Positions 1 to 7,369 of a stretch of DNA of 12,280 nucleotides are shown in pieces (the first letter of the stretch is position 1; each line of letters begins with the position of its first letter). Source of the DNA: Setaria digitata (Eukaryota; Nematoda; Chromadorea; Rhabditida; Setariidae); assembly GCA_003640385.1 (NCBI GenBank), contig RCAB01000927.1, forward strand, positions 1 to 12,280, written 5' to 3'. The position numbers and the translations under genes were made by a program. The notes under the pieces were generated by a model. The model was not told where the DNA came from and searched no databases. It was given only the letters and a program-made list of their open reading frames with translations.

Positions 1-2
1 TT

Positions 3-86
3 AATCGTCTTATCACTGTCCCTACAACTTATTCATCCAATGATGGGAAAACAAATGCTGTTGGCCATTCAAAATTGTATAATTGA
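3..86 (+). CDS. Possible 3' end of a coding exon (partial, unknown protein)
   Basis: This frame is open from the window edge for 27 residues, ending in ...GKTNAVGHSKLYN and a TGA at 84-86. Composition here is clearly less AT-rich than the DNA that follows, and many codons have the RNY form (AAT, ATC, ACT, GTC, GAT, GCT, GTT, GGC), as real coding sequence often does. An AATAAA at 180-185 would give a short 3' untranslated region. I do not recognise the peptide. The overlapping frame 1 is also open for 32 codons, so openness alone is weak evidence. The upstream part lies outside the window. It may be the last exon of a gene entering from the left, or chance. Confidence 0.2.
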   Translation, partial: NRLITVPTTYSSNDGKTNAVGHSKLYN

Positions 87-179
87 TATCATCAATTGAA
101 CTTATTACCATTTTTAATCATTCATGCTAATTAATGCAATTATTTATCATTCATCTGTTTCGTTCTCCATGGTGTGTGG

Positions 180-185
180 AATAAA
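180..185 (+). promoter_or_regulatory. AATAAA, candidate poly(A) signal
   Basis: A canonical AATAAA lies 94 bases after the TGA of the possible exon tail at 3-86, and T/GT-rich sequence follows it. In DNA this AT-rich the hexamer is common by chance, so its only support is its position. Confidence 0.15.
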
Positions 186-205
186 ACATGTATATATTTA
201 TGTAT

Positions 206-219
206 TATATATATATATA
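206..219. repeat. (TA)n microsatellite
   Basis: This is a pure TA run within a longer TA-rich stretch from about 191. It is simple sequence with no sign of function. Confidence 0.8.
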
Positions 220-373
220 AGATTGGCTGTATTTAATTTCTAATCAGTAATTCAATTCTCTTTTTTTAGTTTCTGAAATTTTTTTTTTGTCCTAATTTCT
301 TTGCTTTTATTTTTCTCTTTGGTATAACTAATTTTTACACTTACTTTTGGCACAAAATTTTTGAAAAAAAAAA

Positions 374-540
374 TTTTTTTAAATTTTACAAAATAATTTC
401 TACTTTAATCTAATTTTGTTCAAAATTTTTGCAATTTGAAATGAATTTTAAATTTTNTTTTTTTAAATTTTACAAAATAATTTCTGCTTTAATCTAATTT
501 TGTTCAAAATTTTTGCAATTTGAAATGAATTTTAAATTTT
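374..540. repeat. 83-bp direct duplication around a single N (457); likely assembly artefact
   Basis: Bases 374-456 and 458-540 are identical over 83 bp except for one substitution (A at 402, G at 486). They are separated only by the N at 457. The left copy follows a run of 10 A. An N exactly at the joint of two near-identical copies is what a scaffolder leaves when two contig ends overlap but are not merged, or when two haplotypes are laid end to end. The single difference fits allelic variation. A real tandem duplication is possible but would not explain the N. Confidence 0.9.
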
Positions 541-661
541 ATCAATGGCATATTTTTATTGTGAAATTATTATTCTGCTTGATAAATCGATGCTTTGATT
601 TGTGTCCTTGACAAAATTCTATTAATCTTTCATGACCATCAAACATCACCTTCTTCATCTT

Positions 662-733
662 TTAGCACTATTATTATCATTATTATCATCATTACCATCA
701 TTATCATTGCTAACATCATCATCATCATTGGCC
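662..733. repeat. Imperfect ATT/ATC trinucleotide tract
   Basis: The tract alternates ATT, ATC and ACC triplets (for example a run of four ATC near 716-728). It is degenerate simple sequence. The surrounding stretch from 541 to 950 holds no convincing gene. Minus-strand 542-658 and plus-strand 774-917 give 38- and 47-codon frames that I regard as chance. Confidence 0.7.
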
Positions 734-953
734 ATTATTCGTTATCATTTCATTTTCATCTTCATCAGTTTTAATGAAAATATCACGCAATCAGATTGAC
801 CTGTCACATATCAAATGTCACCATCAACTTAATTTTATTCATCAACTTCTTTTTCTTTTCTCCCTTCCCCTGTTTTTATCGTCAGACCGATGCCAAAAAA
901 AAAAGAACAAAAAATAAATGAAATTATTTGTCTTTTAAAAACTATGTGAATTT

Positions 954-976
954 TATATATATATATATATATATAT
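954..976. repeat. (TA)n microsatellite
   Basis: This is a pure TA dinucleotide run of about 11 units. The region from 976 to 1800 otherwise holds only A/T tracts and unremarkable AT-rich DNA. Confidence 0.9.
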
Positions 977-1093
977 TCTGTCCTTCTATAATAAGTAGAA
1001 TATTTTAATTAATATTCGGAAAAAAAAAAAACTGATGTCCCGACAATTAGTAAATGTAAAAAATTATCTGTTTGATCTGAAAAATAATTGTAA

Positions 1094-1144
1094 TTTTTTT
1101 TTTTTTTTTTTTGAAAGCTTTCTTTTTTTTCAAAAAAAAAAAAA
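1094..1144. repeat. Poly-T/poly-A pair with hairpin potential
   Basis: A run of 19 T (1094-1112) is followed by the palindrome GAAAGCTTTC, then T8, a C and A13 (1132-1144). The T and A runs can pair across very short spacers. A 63-codon frame over this stretch is just the translation of the homopolymers and is not a gene. Confidence 0.75.
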
Positions 1145-1430
1145 GAAAACAATAATTTTTAAAAGAAAATATTCAATAAGACAAATGATTGAGTATTTTT
1201 TCTCTTGTGCCGTTTTATTTTTCTAAAAATTCCATCTAAAATGTTGTTACAAAATGTAAATTTCAATTTTGGACATTAAAATTGATAAAATTAATGATCA
1301 ATTTAATTGGATCAGTTAAAATATTTTGCATTCTTTCGTATAGCAAATACACCATCTAAATTTTGCATAATCATTAACAGGAAAAATGATTTCATTTTAT
1401 TTCTGTCATAATTATTTCAAAATGTGTGTT

Positions 1431-1452
1431 AAAAAAAAAAATTTTTTTTTTT
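1431..1452. repeat. A11T11 perfect palindrome
   Basis: Eleven A are followed directly by eleven T. Long rigid A/T tracts of this type disfavour nucleosomes. A similar A10T7 block lies at 364-380. Whether either has a role cannot be told from sequence. Confidence 0.85.
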
Positions 1453-1799
1453 CGATAAAAAAATACTAAAAATTATTTATTTCGTTTTTTTCGAAATGAT
1501 TTTCTCCATTCGATGATTATATCAATTTATATCTAAATTTTTTATTTCTTCCCCTGTTTATCTTTTTTTTTTTTTTAAACATGACTGAGCATAATAACTA
1601 TTTCATTTTGTTAGTATTGTAAATTTCAATTCTGAACTTTAAATTCGATTGTGAAAAAAAAGAAGTAAATGAACTAATTGATAATATTAATTAAATTTCA
1701 ATTAATAAATTTAAATAAATCTGTAGCAAGAATAAATATTATTGTAGCATTAGTTCATCTAATTATTGCCAATTTTCATCAACACCGATTAACTTCATT

Positions 1800-2100
1800 T
1801 TCCATCATTGTGATTTTTGACAGTAGCTTAATATGCAAATCCTTAATTAAACATTAAATATGCTAATGAACATAACCCACCCCCCTTCGTCCTCCGGAAA
1901 AGCTTTTTCTTTTCCTGTCATCCTGATCGTCCTTTCAATTTCGTCGTTTTTTTTACTTATCAGAAGAGGTATGGAATAGAACGGAATCTAAATGAGATCA
2001 GAACTGGACGTTTTATTATCATAAATTACCTATTTTTTTTTTCATATCTCACCTTTGACATTGATAAATAATTAATGATTAAAAAGGTATGCCGGAAAAC
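1800..2100. promoter_or_regulatory. Candidate cis-regulatory cluster (homeodomain/POU/CACCC/ETS/GATA-like words)
   Basis: Several well-known factor-binding words lie close together in a stretch less AT-rich than its flanks. They are TGACAG (1818-1823, Meis/TGIF type), ATGCAAAT (1833-1840, the POU octamer), TTAATTAA (1843-1850, homeodomain core), ATGCTAAT (1860-1867, variant octamer), a CCCACCCCCC box (1876-1885), CCGGAA (1894-1899 and again 2092-2097, ETS core) and CTTATCAG (1957-1964, GATA). The motif identities are established. That they form an enhancer is inference, since AT-rich words arise readily by chance. The C-run, the octamer and the ETS cores are the less expected parts. Confidence 0.22.
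1847..1987 (-). CDS. Short open frame, 46 codons (weak exon candidate)
   Basis: The minus strand is open between a TAG (1988-1990) and a TAA (1847-1849). The first ATG is at 1919-1921, giving 24 residues beginning MTGKEKAFPEDEGGW. The peptide is charged and not a homopolymer translation, but it is short. It has no clear splice acceptor and lies over the candidate regulatory cluster. I do not recognise it. Frames of this size are expected by chance here. Confidence 0.08.
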   Translation of the reverse strand: MPFYSIPLLISKKNDEIERTIRMTGKEKAFPEDEGGWVMFISIFNV

Positions 2101-2253
2101 TATAAAAAAAGATTATATATCATTTACAATCGATCATATCTTTCTTTTTTTCTGTAAAAGAAAAAAGACAATAAAATATTAAATAAATATATTCCAAATA
2201 AAAAGCAAAATCTTAAATTTGCTATCATCCGAAACAAATAACATTTTTAGTTG

Positions 2254-2271
2254 AAAAAAAAAAAAAAAAAA
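2254..2271. repeat. Poly-A run (18)
   Basis: A pure A run, with further A-rich sequence to 2310. A 70-codon minus-strand frame across 2179-2391 is mostly F/L from this tract plus the start of the minisatellite. I do not annotate it as a gene. Confidence 0.9.
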
Positions 2272-2325
2272 TGAATAAATTATAAAATAAAATAAAAAAA
2301 AAAAAAGAAATGCAAAAAAACGATC

Positions 2326-2690
2326 TTTACAATATTTTGATTTATACGGATAAATTCTCGAAAAATTCTTGTTCTTTTCTCTCATTGCCATATCCTGATT
2401 TATGGAAAAAAATTCTCGAGAATTTTTGTTCTTTTCTCTTACTGTGATATCCTGACTTGTAGGATCTTTTCCCTCACTGCAGTATTCGGATTTTTAGGAA
2501 AAAATTCTCGAAAATTTTCATTCTTTTCTCTCACTGCAATATCCTGATTTATGGAAAAAAATTCTCGAGAATTTTTGTTCTTTTCTCTCACTGCGATATC
2601 CTAATTTGTAGGAAAAAATTCTTGAAAATTTCCGTTCTTTTCTCTCACTGCAACATCTTGATTTATAAGAAGGTTGTTTCTCGAGAAATC
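2326..2690. repeat. 57-bp minisatellite, about six copies, with internal CTCGAG palindromes
   Basis: The unit runs TTCTTTTCTCTCACTGC, a TATCCTGATTTATGG core, then an A-run, an ATTCTCGAGAATT palindrome and TTTTTG. Unit starts are at 2372, 2429, about 2465 (copy lacking the A-run/CTCGAG part), 2521, 2578 and 2635. A diverged partial copy precedes them at about 2326-2371. Spacing is exactly 57 bp between full copies. Copies 1-2 and 4-5 match each other best and lie 149 bp apart, so a two-unit block was duplicated after the array formed. Perfect 20-bp palindromes lie at 2408-2427 and 2557-2576, and a 12-bp one at 2677-2688. No frame stays open across the array, so it is not a repeat protein. Confidence 0.93.
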
Positions 2691-2720
2691 ACTCTAAATA
2701 TTTCTTTTTCTCTTCTTTTC

Positions 2721-2736
2721 TTTTTTTTTTTTTTTT
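2721..2736. repeat. Poly-T run (16)
   Basis: A T run just after the minisatellite, preceded by T/C-rich sequence. Confidence 0.85.
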
Positions 2737-2836
2737 CGTATGAAAAATTGAAAGAGAAGTGGCTATCAGTGAAATAGGTCATTTTTGGACATTTTAGCAT
2801 CAACTGTTAGTCGATGTTATTACTTACTCCATGGGG

Positions 2837-2892
2837 TATTATTATTATTATTATTATTCATGAAAGTGAATGAATGAATGAATGAATGAATG
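2837..2892. repeat. (ATT)n followed by (TGAA)n microsatellites
   Basis: An ATT run (2837-2858) is followed by a TGAA run of about six units (2867-2892). A good GTAAGT donor-like word lies at 2907-2912, but no exon can be tied to it. The 25-codon frame starting in the TGAA run is too short to call. Confidence 0.85.
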
Positions 2893-3136
2893 GTTTGGAT
2901 GGGACAGTAAGTCTCATGGGATAATTGTAAAAGGAGAAAAGGAAGATGTCCACTTTTAGACACTTAAAACTTGTCCATTTATTCTTTTTTCCACTTCCTC
3001 ATCCAACAAATCTTTACTTCCTACAACATTCTTTCTTCTAGATAGATCAGATATCATTTTAGAATGATAAATAATCATTTAATCAATAGATAAGTAGAAA
3101 ATAGAAAAACAAAAAAAAAAAGCTTTTCTTTTCTCA

Positions 3137-3154
3137 TTTTTTTTTTTTTTTTTT
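3137..3154. repeat. Poly-T run (18)
   Basis: A pure T run just before the GATA-word cluster. Confidence 0.9.
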
Positions 3155-3159
3155 ATTTT

Positions 3160-3452
3160 TATCAGTAAATGGATGAATAATCGGTGATAAATTTTTTTCT
3201 CACTAAGATGAGAAGCTCATTGAAATAATCATCTTATCATTTCGGAATGTTTTCTTTTCGTTACTTTTTAGCAAATGAATAAATAAATAATCAGTGATAA
3301 CTGTTGTATCAGTAAAACGACGATTAATTATATCAGTAAATCAATGTAAAATTCTTATCTTTGATTGTTTGAAGTTTTTGCATCTCTAGCTAGACAGATA
3401 AGTCGAGAAAAGCTTTTGTATTCATAGAGAAGCAAATAATCAGAGATAAGCT
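3160..3452. promoter_or_regulatory. Cluster of GATA-type words with two recurring longer motifs
   Basis: TATCAGTAAA occurs at 3160-3169, 3307-3316 and 3331-3340. AATAATC(A/G)G(T/A)GATAA occurs at 3176-3190, 3286-3300 and 3435-3449. Further GATA cores are at about 3230 (CTTATC), 3354 (CTTATC) and 3396-3402 (AGATAAG). TGATAA and ACTGATAA are the known extended sites of metazoan GATA factors, including nematode gut GATA factors. The recurrence of 10- to 15-base words suggests either a homotypic regulatory cluster or an old, decayed tandem repeat. Regulatory use is inference. Confidence 0.25.
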
Positions 3453-3569
3453 TACATTAGTAATTATAAACAAATAAATTAGCAAATTTACCTATAAGTA
3501 TTAATTCTTTTTGATTTGCTTTTTCTTTTAAACTAATCTTATCATATTTTAGTTAGTTACTTTTTTTTC

Positions 3570-3682
3570 TTTTTTTTTTTTTTTTTTTTTTTTTTGTTTT
3601 ATTAAAATGTGGAAAATTTTTCTAGCAAATTTTACAATTCACTATTAATAAATATGCTTTTTATGAAAAAAAAAAAAAAAAA
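3570..3682. repeat. Poly-T (26) and poly-A (17) pair
   Basis: T26 lies at 3570-3595 and A17 at 3666-3682, 70 bases apart, so they can pair as a large hairpin. It could be two independent slippage tracts. No transposon-like ends or target-site duplication were seen. Confidence 0.8.
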
Positions 3683-3935
3683 TTAAAATATTTGAAAATG
3701 ACGAATTAACAATAATAAAATGACAATTGTAATTTATGAATGATAAATAATGTTAATGAATAGTAAAATAGAAATTAATTATTGTCAAATAACATTTTAC
3801 AACTTTGTTTACTCCATCCTAAATGCATCTCAATATTGCAGTTTATTTGCCTAACAATAGAACTGAACTGTTTAGTTATTTACATTTCTATTAATAATTT
3901 GATTTGTTTTATTTCTTTACAATTTAAATATTATT

Positions 3936-3963
3936 TATATATATATATATTTTTTTTTTTTTT
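3936..3963. repeat. (TA)n followed by poly-T
   Basis: TA units (3936-3950) run into T14. A 141-codon plus-strand frame over 3782-4207 crosses this and other T runs. It is almost all F/I/L/S from T-rich DNA and is not supported as a gene. Confidence 0.85.
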
Positions 3964-4083
3964 GAATTCGCTAAAATTTCAAAAGATTTTTAAGTTTGAA
4001 TTTTTCTTTTCTTCTTTTTTTTTGAAAATATTTTTAGGATATATATTATGTATGTATCTTTTTTTTTTTCTTTTCATCTTTCC

Positions 4084-4104
4084 TTTTTTTTTTTTTTTTT
4101 TTTT
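4084..4104. repeat. Poly-T run (21)
   Basis: A pure T run within a T-rich stretch from 3950 to 4104. Confidence 0.9.
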
Positions 4105-4218
4105 ATCAAAAATTCATTTTACAATTAATCACTTCTCAGTCAGTAGTTTTCAGTTTTCATTGCTTTTTTTTATTCCATCAATTTTCAAAAGCCCAAGTGA
4201 TTTGTAGCTTTCATCTCG

Positions 4219-4237
4219 TCCTCTCTTTTCCTTTCTT

Positions 4238-4271
<34 letters not shown>

Positions 4272-4286
4272 CTTTTCTCTCCTTTT
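4219..4286. repeat. 68-base uninterrupted pyrimidine tract with (CT)13
   Basis: Every base from 4219 to 4286 is C or T, with a perfect CT run at 4245-4271. The tract is followed by GTTAG (4287-4291), which on the plus strand resembles a 3' splice site, but no exon is evident after it. Such tracts can also form triplex DNA, or be bound by GAGA-type factors on the other strand. These roles are possibilities only. Confidence 0.9.
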
Positions 4287-4401
4287 GTTAGCTCAATAAA
4301 TGGTAGAAAATGTTTGAAAATGTTAATTAACGCCTTTAGCTAGAGCATTTTTCATCATCATTTACATATGTTTGGTTGAATCATATCATTTCATTTTGAA
4401 G

Positions 4402-4504
4402 TGGTTAAAATCTTAGTCTAAGACATCATTGTAATAGACTAAAGTGAAGAGTCTTAAAAGAAAAGAGGAAGTTTTATGTATACTTAAAGGGACCATTTTA
4501 ACCA
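4402..4504. repeat. Nested short inverted repeats
   Basis: TGGTTAAAAT (4402-4411) is complementary to ATTTTAACCA (4495-4504). Inside it, TTAGTCTA (4413-4420) pairs with TAGACTAA (4435-4442). The arms leave a 52-base unpaired gap on one side, so this is not a microRNA-like hairpin. It could be chance or a worn inverted-repeat element. From 4505 to 5160 I see no gene, only A20 at 4743-4762 and AT-rich DNA. Confidence 0.35.
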
Positions 4505-4742
4505 ACTATCAGTGATTTTGTCTGTTCAAAGATTGCTAAAAAGCTTTTTGATTTGATGATTTCGAATAATTACATTTGGAAATTAAATTACATTTGAAAT
4601 TAACTGTCTTTTCTCTTTTCTTTTTTTTTTTTTTGACGAAAAATGAATGATTTTATCTAAGGATACAATGATTTAATTTAGTTGATGGAATTTAATTTCT
4701 TTCATCATATATTTTCTTCTTTAGTAACTTTAGTTTCAAAAG

Positions 4743-4762
4743 AAAAAAAAAAAAAAAAAAAA
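4743..4762. repeat. Poly-A run (20)
   Basis: A pure A run in otherwise gene-free DNA. Confidence 0.9.
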
Positions 4763-5159
4763 GCGAGAAAAAGAGGAAAAGTTAATGAAGCAATTCATTA
4801 GATTAAATCATATAAGGCTAGCAATAAATTATGTTACAAAATTATATTATTTTAAAAGTGCATTAATTATGTTATCAAATTGGTTATTTATAAAATATTT
4901 AGCCTTAATTTGTTAATTTACGTTCACTGTAATTATCCGTTTCTTTTCAATTATTTGAATTTCAGCTAATAAATAAGTTTGAATAATTCAAAAGAATGAA
5001 ACTAATGATTTGCTGAATAATTTATGGCAGTGAAAATAATTTGTCATTTAAAACAATATTTGATAAAGTTTAGCTTTAGCTTTAGTTCATTTCATAATGA
5101 TAAATCACTCTATGAGATGGTTAGTTTGTAAAGTAACTTGTCGATGATTAAAAGTGTAA

Positions 5160-5288
5160 GTGCTAAATTATATAAAAATTTCAAAACTATTCAATCACTC
5201 AAAATTTGTAAATTTGAGATGCAAATGTTAAATTAAATGAAGATTTTAAAACTCTTTAACTAATTGCAACTGTAAATTTTTTTTAATA
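5160..5288. repeat. Diverged ~65-bp tandem duplication
   Basis: The segment from 5160 (GTGCTAAATTA...) aligns with the one from 5225 (ATGTTAAATTA...) over about 64 bases. Roughly three quarters of positions match by eye, including the shared words TAAATTA, AAAACT and TGTAAATTT. Part of the match could come from shared AT-richness. Confidence 0.45.
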
Positions 5289-5529
5289 AAACAAACAAAT
5301 GAAAGCATATTTTTTAGATTAGTTTTAACAGAAAATGATCCAAAATGTTAATAAATGCATCTGAAATTTTGCACAATTCACAAATAAATGCAATGCAAAT
5401 TAGTAAAACGAAAAATCATAAAAACTTTCTGAAATTGAAAGTGAAAATTCAGGAAACAAACTCTAATAAAATCATTTCACAGCATTTCTTCTAATTTAAT
5501 TTTGGGATGGAATTAATTGCACTCAATCA

Positions 5530-5587
5530 AAGTGTTGTATGTAATGTATGCTACGAAAGTAGCTACTAGCATTTTTATGATACACTT
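5530..5587. repeat. Nested hairpin / quasi-palindrome with GAAA loop
   Basis: AAGTGT (5530-5535) pairs with ACACTT (5582-5587). Inside, ATGCTA (5548-5553) pairs with TAGCAT (5567-5572). Alternatively, GCTAC-GAAA-GTAGC (5550-5563) forms a 5-bp stem closed by a GNRA-type tetraloop. The competing stems share bases, so the element could switch between folds or be a decayed palindrome. From 5588 to 5890 no gene is seen. A short GC-rich island (GGCGCGGCG, about 5645) stands out but has no associated frame. Confidence 0.4.
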
Positions 5588-6076
5588 CTTGTATGGATGG
5601 ATGAATCGAAAATGATTACTAGTTTTGTGTAATTGTAGTGAATGGCGCGGCGATTAGGGTACTTGAATGAATGCATAAGTTAATGAAAATTGACCTGAAG
5701 CTAATGACAGAGATGATCATTAAGAATTGGATTTAATGAAATTAGATGAAGTGATTAGTTCAATACGCCATACGACTATCATGATATTTTTGGCACAGCA
5801 ACCATAAATTTAAGAAATTTAAAGAATTAGAAAATGAAAAATTTCTAGCTTAAATTTATGCATCAAGAAATTATTGGTGAAAGTGAAAGTGGGACAAAAA
5901 AAAAAAAAGAAAAAAAAGGTGGAAGGGAAATTTTTCTTGTGAAATGATGAAAACTTAGATGAATCTAATCTTATATGTTTCCATAAATTTCGTGAAATGC
6001 ATCTTTTTCATCTTTCTACTCACTGTCTAATTAATACCAAATAAGTAAAAAAAATCTAATTGATAAGGGTAAGTTG

Positions 6077-6101
6077 ATAATAATAATAACAATAATAATA
6101 A
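6077..6101. repeat. (ATA/AAT)n microsatellite with one interruption
   Basis: A run of AAT-type triplets interrupted by one AAC. The 61-codon minus-strand frame at 6027-6212 crosses it and owes its leucine run to it. It is not a gene. Confidence 0.85.
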
Positions 6102-6235
6102 GCAGTGAAGCGATAAGTTACAAATAAATTTATTGCATATCTTTGGTCGACAAATTAAAAATAGAACAGTAAAAAAAAAAGATGGAAGAGTGGGAAGGAA
6201 CGGTATTTCCACTTCAGAAAATGGTAATATAATTT

Positions 6236-6251
6236 AAAAAAAAAAAAAAAA
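6236..6251. repeat. Poly-A run
   Basis: One of several A runs on the plus strand between 5.88 and 7.03 kb (others near 5897, 6171, 6380 and 6645). T runs are scarce in this interval. Confidence 0.85.
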
Positions 6252-6418
6252 AGAGAGAGAAAAAAAAATTGTTTTTCATCGAAATTTTATAAATTCGGAA
6301 ATTTGGATTTGTTGTTGTTTGTTATTTTTTGCAATCGAACTGATATACTAAGTAACCAGTAATATTAGTTTGTTATGGGGAAAAAAAAAGTGAAAAGAAA
6401 GAAAAAAATGGAAAGATA

Positions 6419-6495
6419 TTTTGCAAATTATTCAGTCATTATTCTTAATTTTGTAAACTATTCTATCATCATTTTTAATTTTGCAAATTGTTTAA
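6419..6495. repeat. 30-bp tandem repeat, about 2.6 copies
   Basis: Units begin TTTTG(C/T)AAA(T/C)TATTC and end TTAA, at 6419-6448 and 6449-6478, with a partial third from 6479. The period is exactly 30 bp. The copies differ at several positions, so the repeat is old. From 6496 to 7000 I see no gene, only AT-rich DNA. Confidence 0.75.
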
Positions 6496-7014
6496 TTTGA
6501 AAATTTAAATAGATGCAATTTTTTTGTTTCACAATGATTTAAAAAAGTGATAGAATTTGCAACAATCAAATCTTCAATCATGATAGGCACATAGATTATA
6601 TCACTATTAAATATTTATGCAAAATTACCCACGAAATTATGATTAAAAAAAAAAAAAGAAATTATCAGCTGCATCTATTAATTATTTCTACAAGCCAAAA
6701 AAAAATAGTTTTTCTAATTTAAAACTTTCCAAAATAAATTTAAAATTTTTTTGAAAACAAATCTAGCTAGCATAATTTCAACAATAACTGTCGAAAATAA
6801 TTCATAGACAAGAGAAAATTGAATAAAATATATTTGTTAATTTGATAGCTAAAAAAATATTCTACTGCAACTTTTTTTTTTATTTCTTTTCTCTACTTAA
6901 AAAAAATTATCTTACAATTTAATCAAGTAAGATAAGAAGAAAAAAAATAAATGAATTTATGTCACAAATTAGAACTAATAAGAAATGCTAAAATAATGAA
7001 TGAGAAAAAAAAAC

Positions 7015-7034
7015 AATAATAATAATAATAATAA
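7015..7034. repeat. (AAT)n microsatellite
   Basis: A pure AAT run, followed by degenerate AAT/ATG triplets to about 7090. The triplet orientation is opposite to the ATT block that starts at 7366. Confidence 0.85.
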
Positions 7035-7141
7035 AAACAATGATAGTATTAATAATGATAATGATAATGAATTGCAACAATAGTAATGGTAAATAGTTCG
7101 TTTTGTTTATGAGTTCTATTACAAAAGGATATAAATGGTCG

Positions 7142-7193
7142 GTTGACATTATTGTGTCAACTAACTGACACAATAATATGTGACAATGTCAAC
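7142..7193. repeat. 52-bp compound inverted repeat built of TGACA/TGTCA words
   Basis: Perfect 12-bp arms, ATTATTGTGTCA (7148-7159) and TGACACAATAAT (7166-7177), flank a 6-base loop. Outside them GTTGAC (7142-7147) pairs with GTCAAC (7188-7193) across a 10-base bulge. TGACA or its complement occurs five times in 52 bases. It could be a cruciform, a clustered binding site for TGACA-recognising TALE homeodomain factors (Meis/TGIF type), or the remains of terminal inverted repeats. No transposase or target-site duplication was seen. Confidence 0.7.
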
Positions 7194-7302
7194 TTTCATT
7201 AACATTTATATTTATAGTGATATTCATACTATGTATACAATCATTTTAGTACAGTTTATATTAATCGTTCCATCAAATATATTCATTATTTTTTTTTTTT
7301 TT

Positions 7303-7369
7303 CATTAATTCTATTTTTATGTTATTTATCATTTTTTTCATTAATTCTATTTTTATGTTATTTATCATT
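7303..7369. repeat. 31-bp direct repeat, 36-bp period
   Basis: The same 31 bases (CATTAATTCTATTTTTATG... to ...TTATCATT) occur at 7303-7333 and 7339-7369, separated by five T. The second copy is the left end of the larger duplication around the N at 7542. Confidence 0.9.

Noticed and set aside
542..658. 38-codon minus-strand frame starting MKKVMFDGHE
   Set aside because: The peptide looks reasonable, but it is short, has no context, and partly derives from ATC triplets.
774..917. 47-codon plus-strand frame with a strong polypyrimidine-CAG (acceptor-like) site inside
   Set aside because: The sequence after the site is almost at once poly-A, so no exon follows.
2179..2391. 70-codon minus-strand frame
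   Set aside because: It is mostly phenylalanine from A runs and overlaps the first minisatellite unit.
2326..2690. CRISPR-like array
   Set aside because: The units are contiguous 57-bp tandem copies with no variable spacers, and the DNA looks eukaryotic.
3782..4207. 141-codon plus-strand open frame
   Set aside because: It is nearly all F, I, L and S from T-rich DNA and crosses several homopolymer runs. No domain or start context is seen.
4402..4504. MicroRNA-precursor-like fold
   Set aside because: The outer and inner arms are separated by a large one-sided unpaired stretch, unlike a precursor hairpin.
5064..5086. TTTAGC hexamer repeated about three times, telomere-like
   Set aside because: There are too few units and it is not a known telomere sequence in either orientation.
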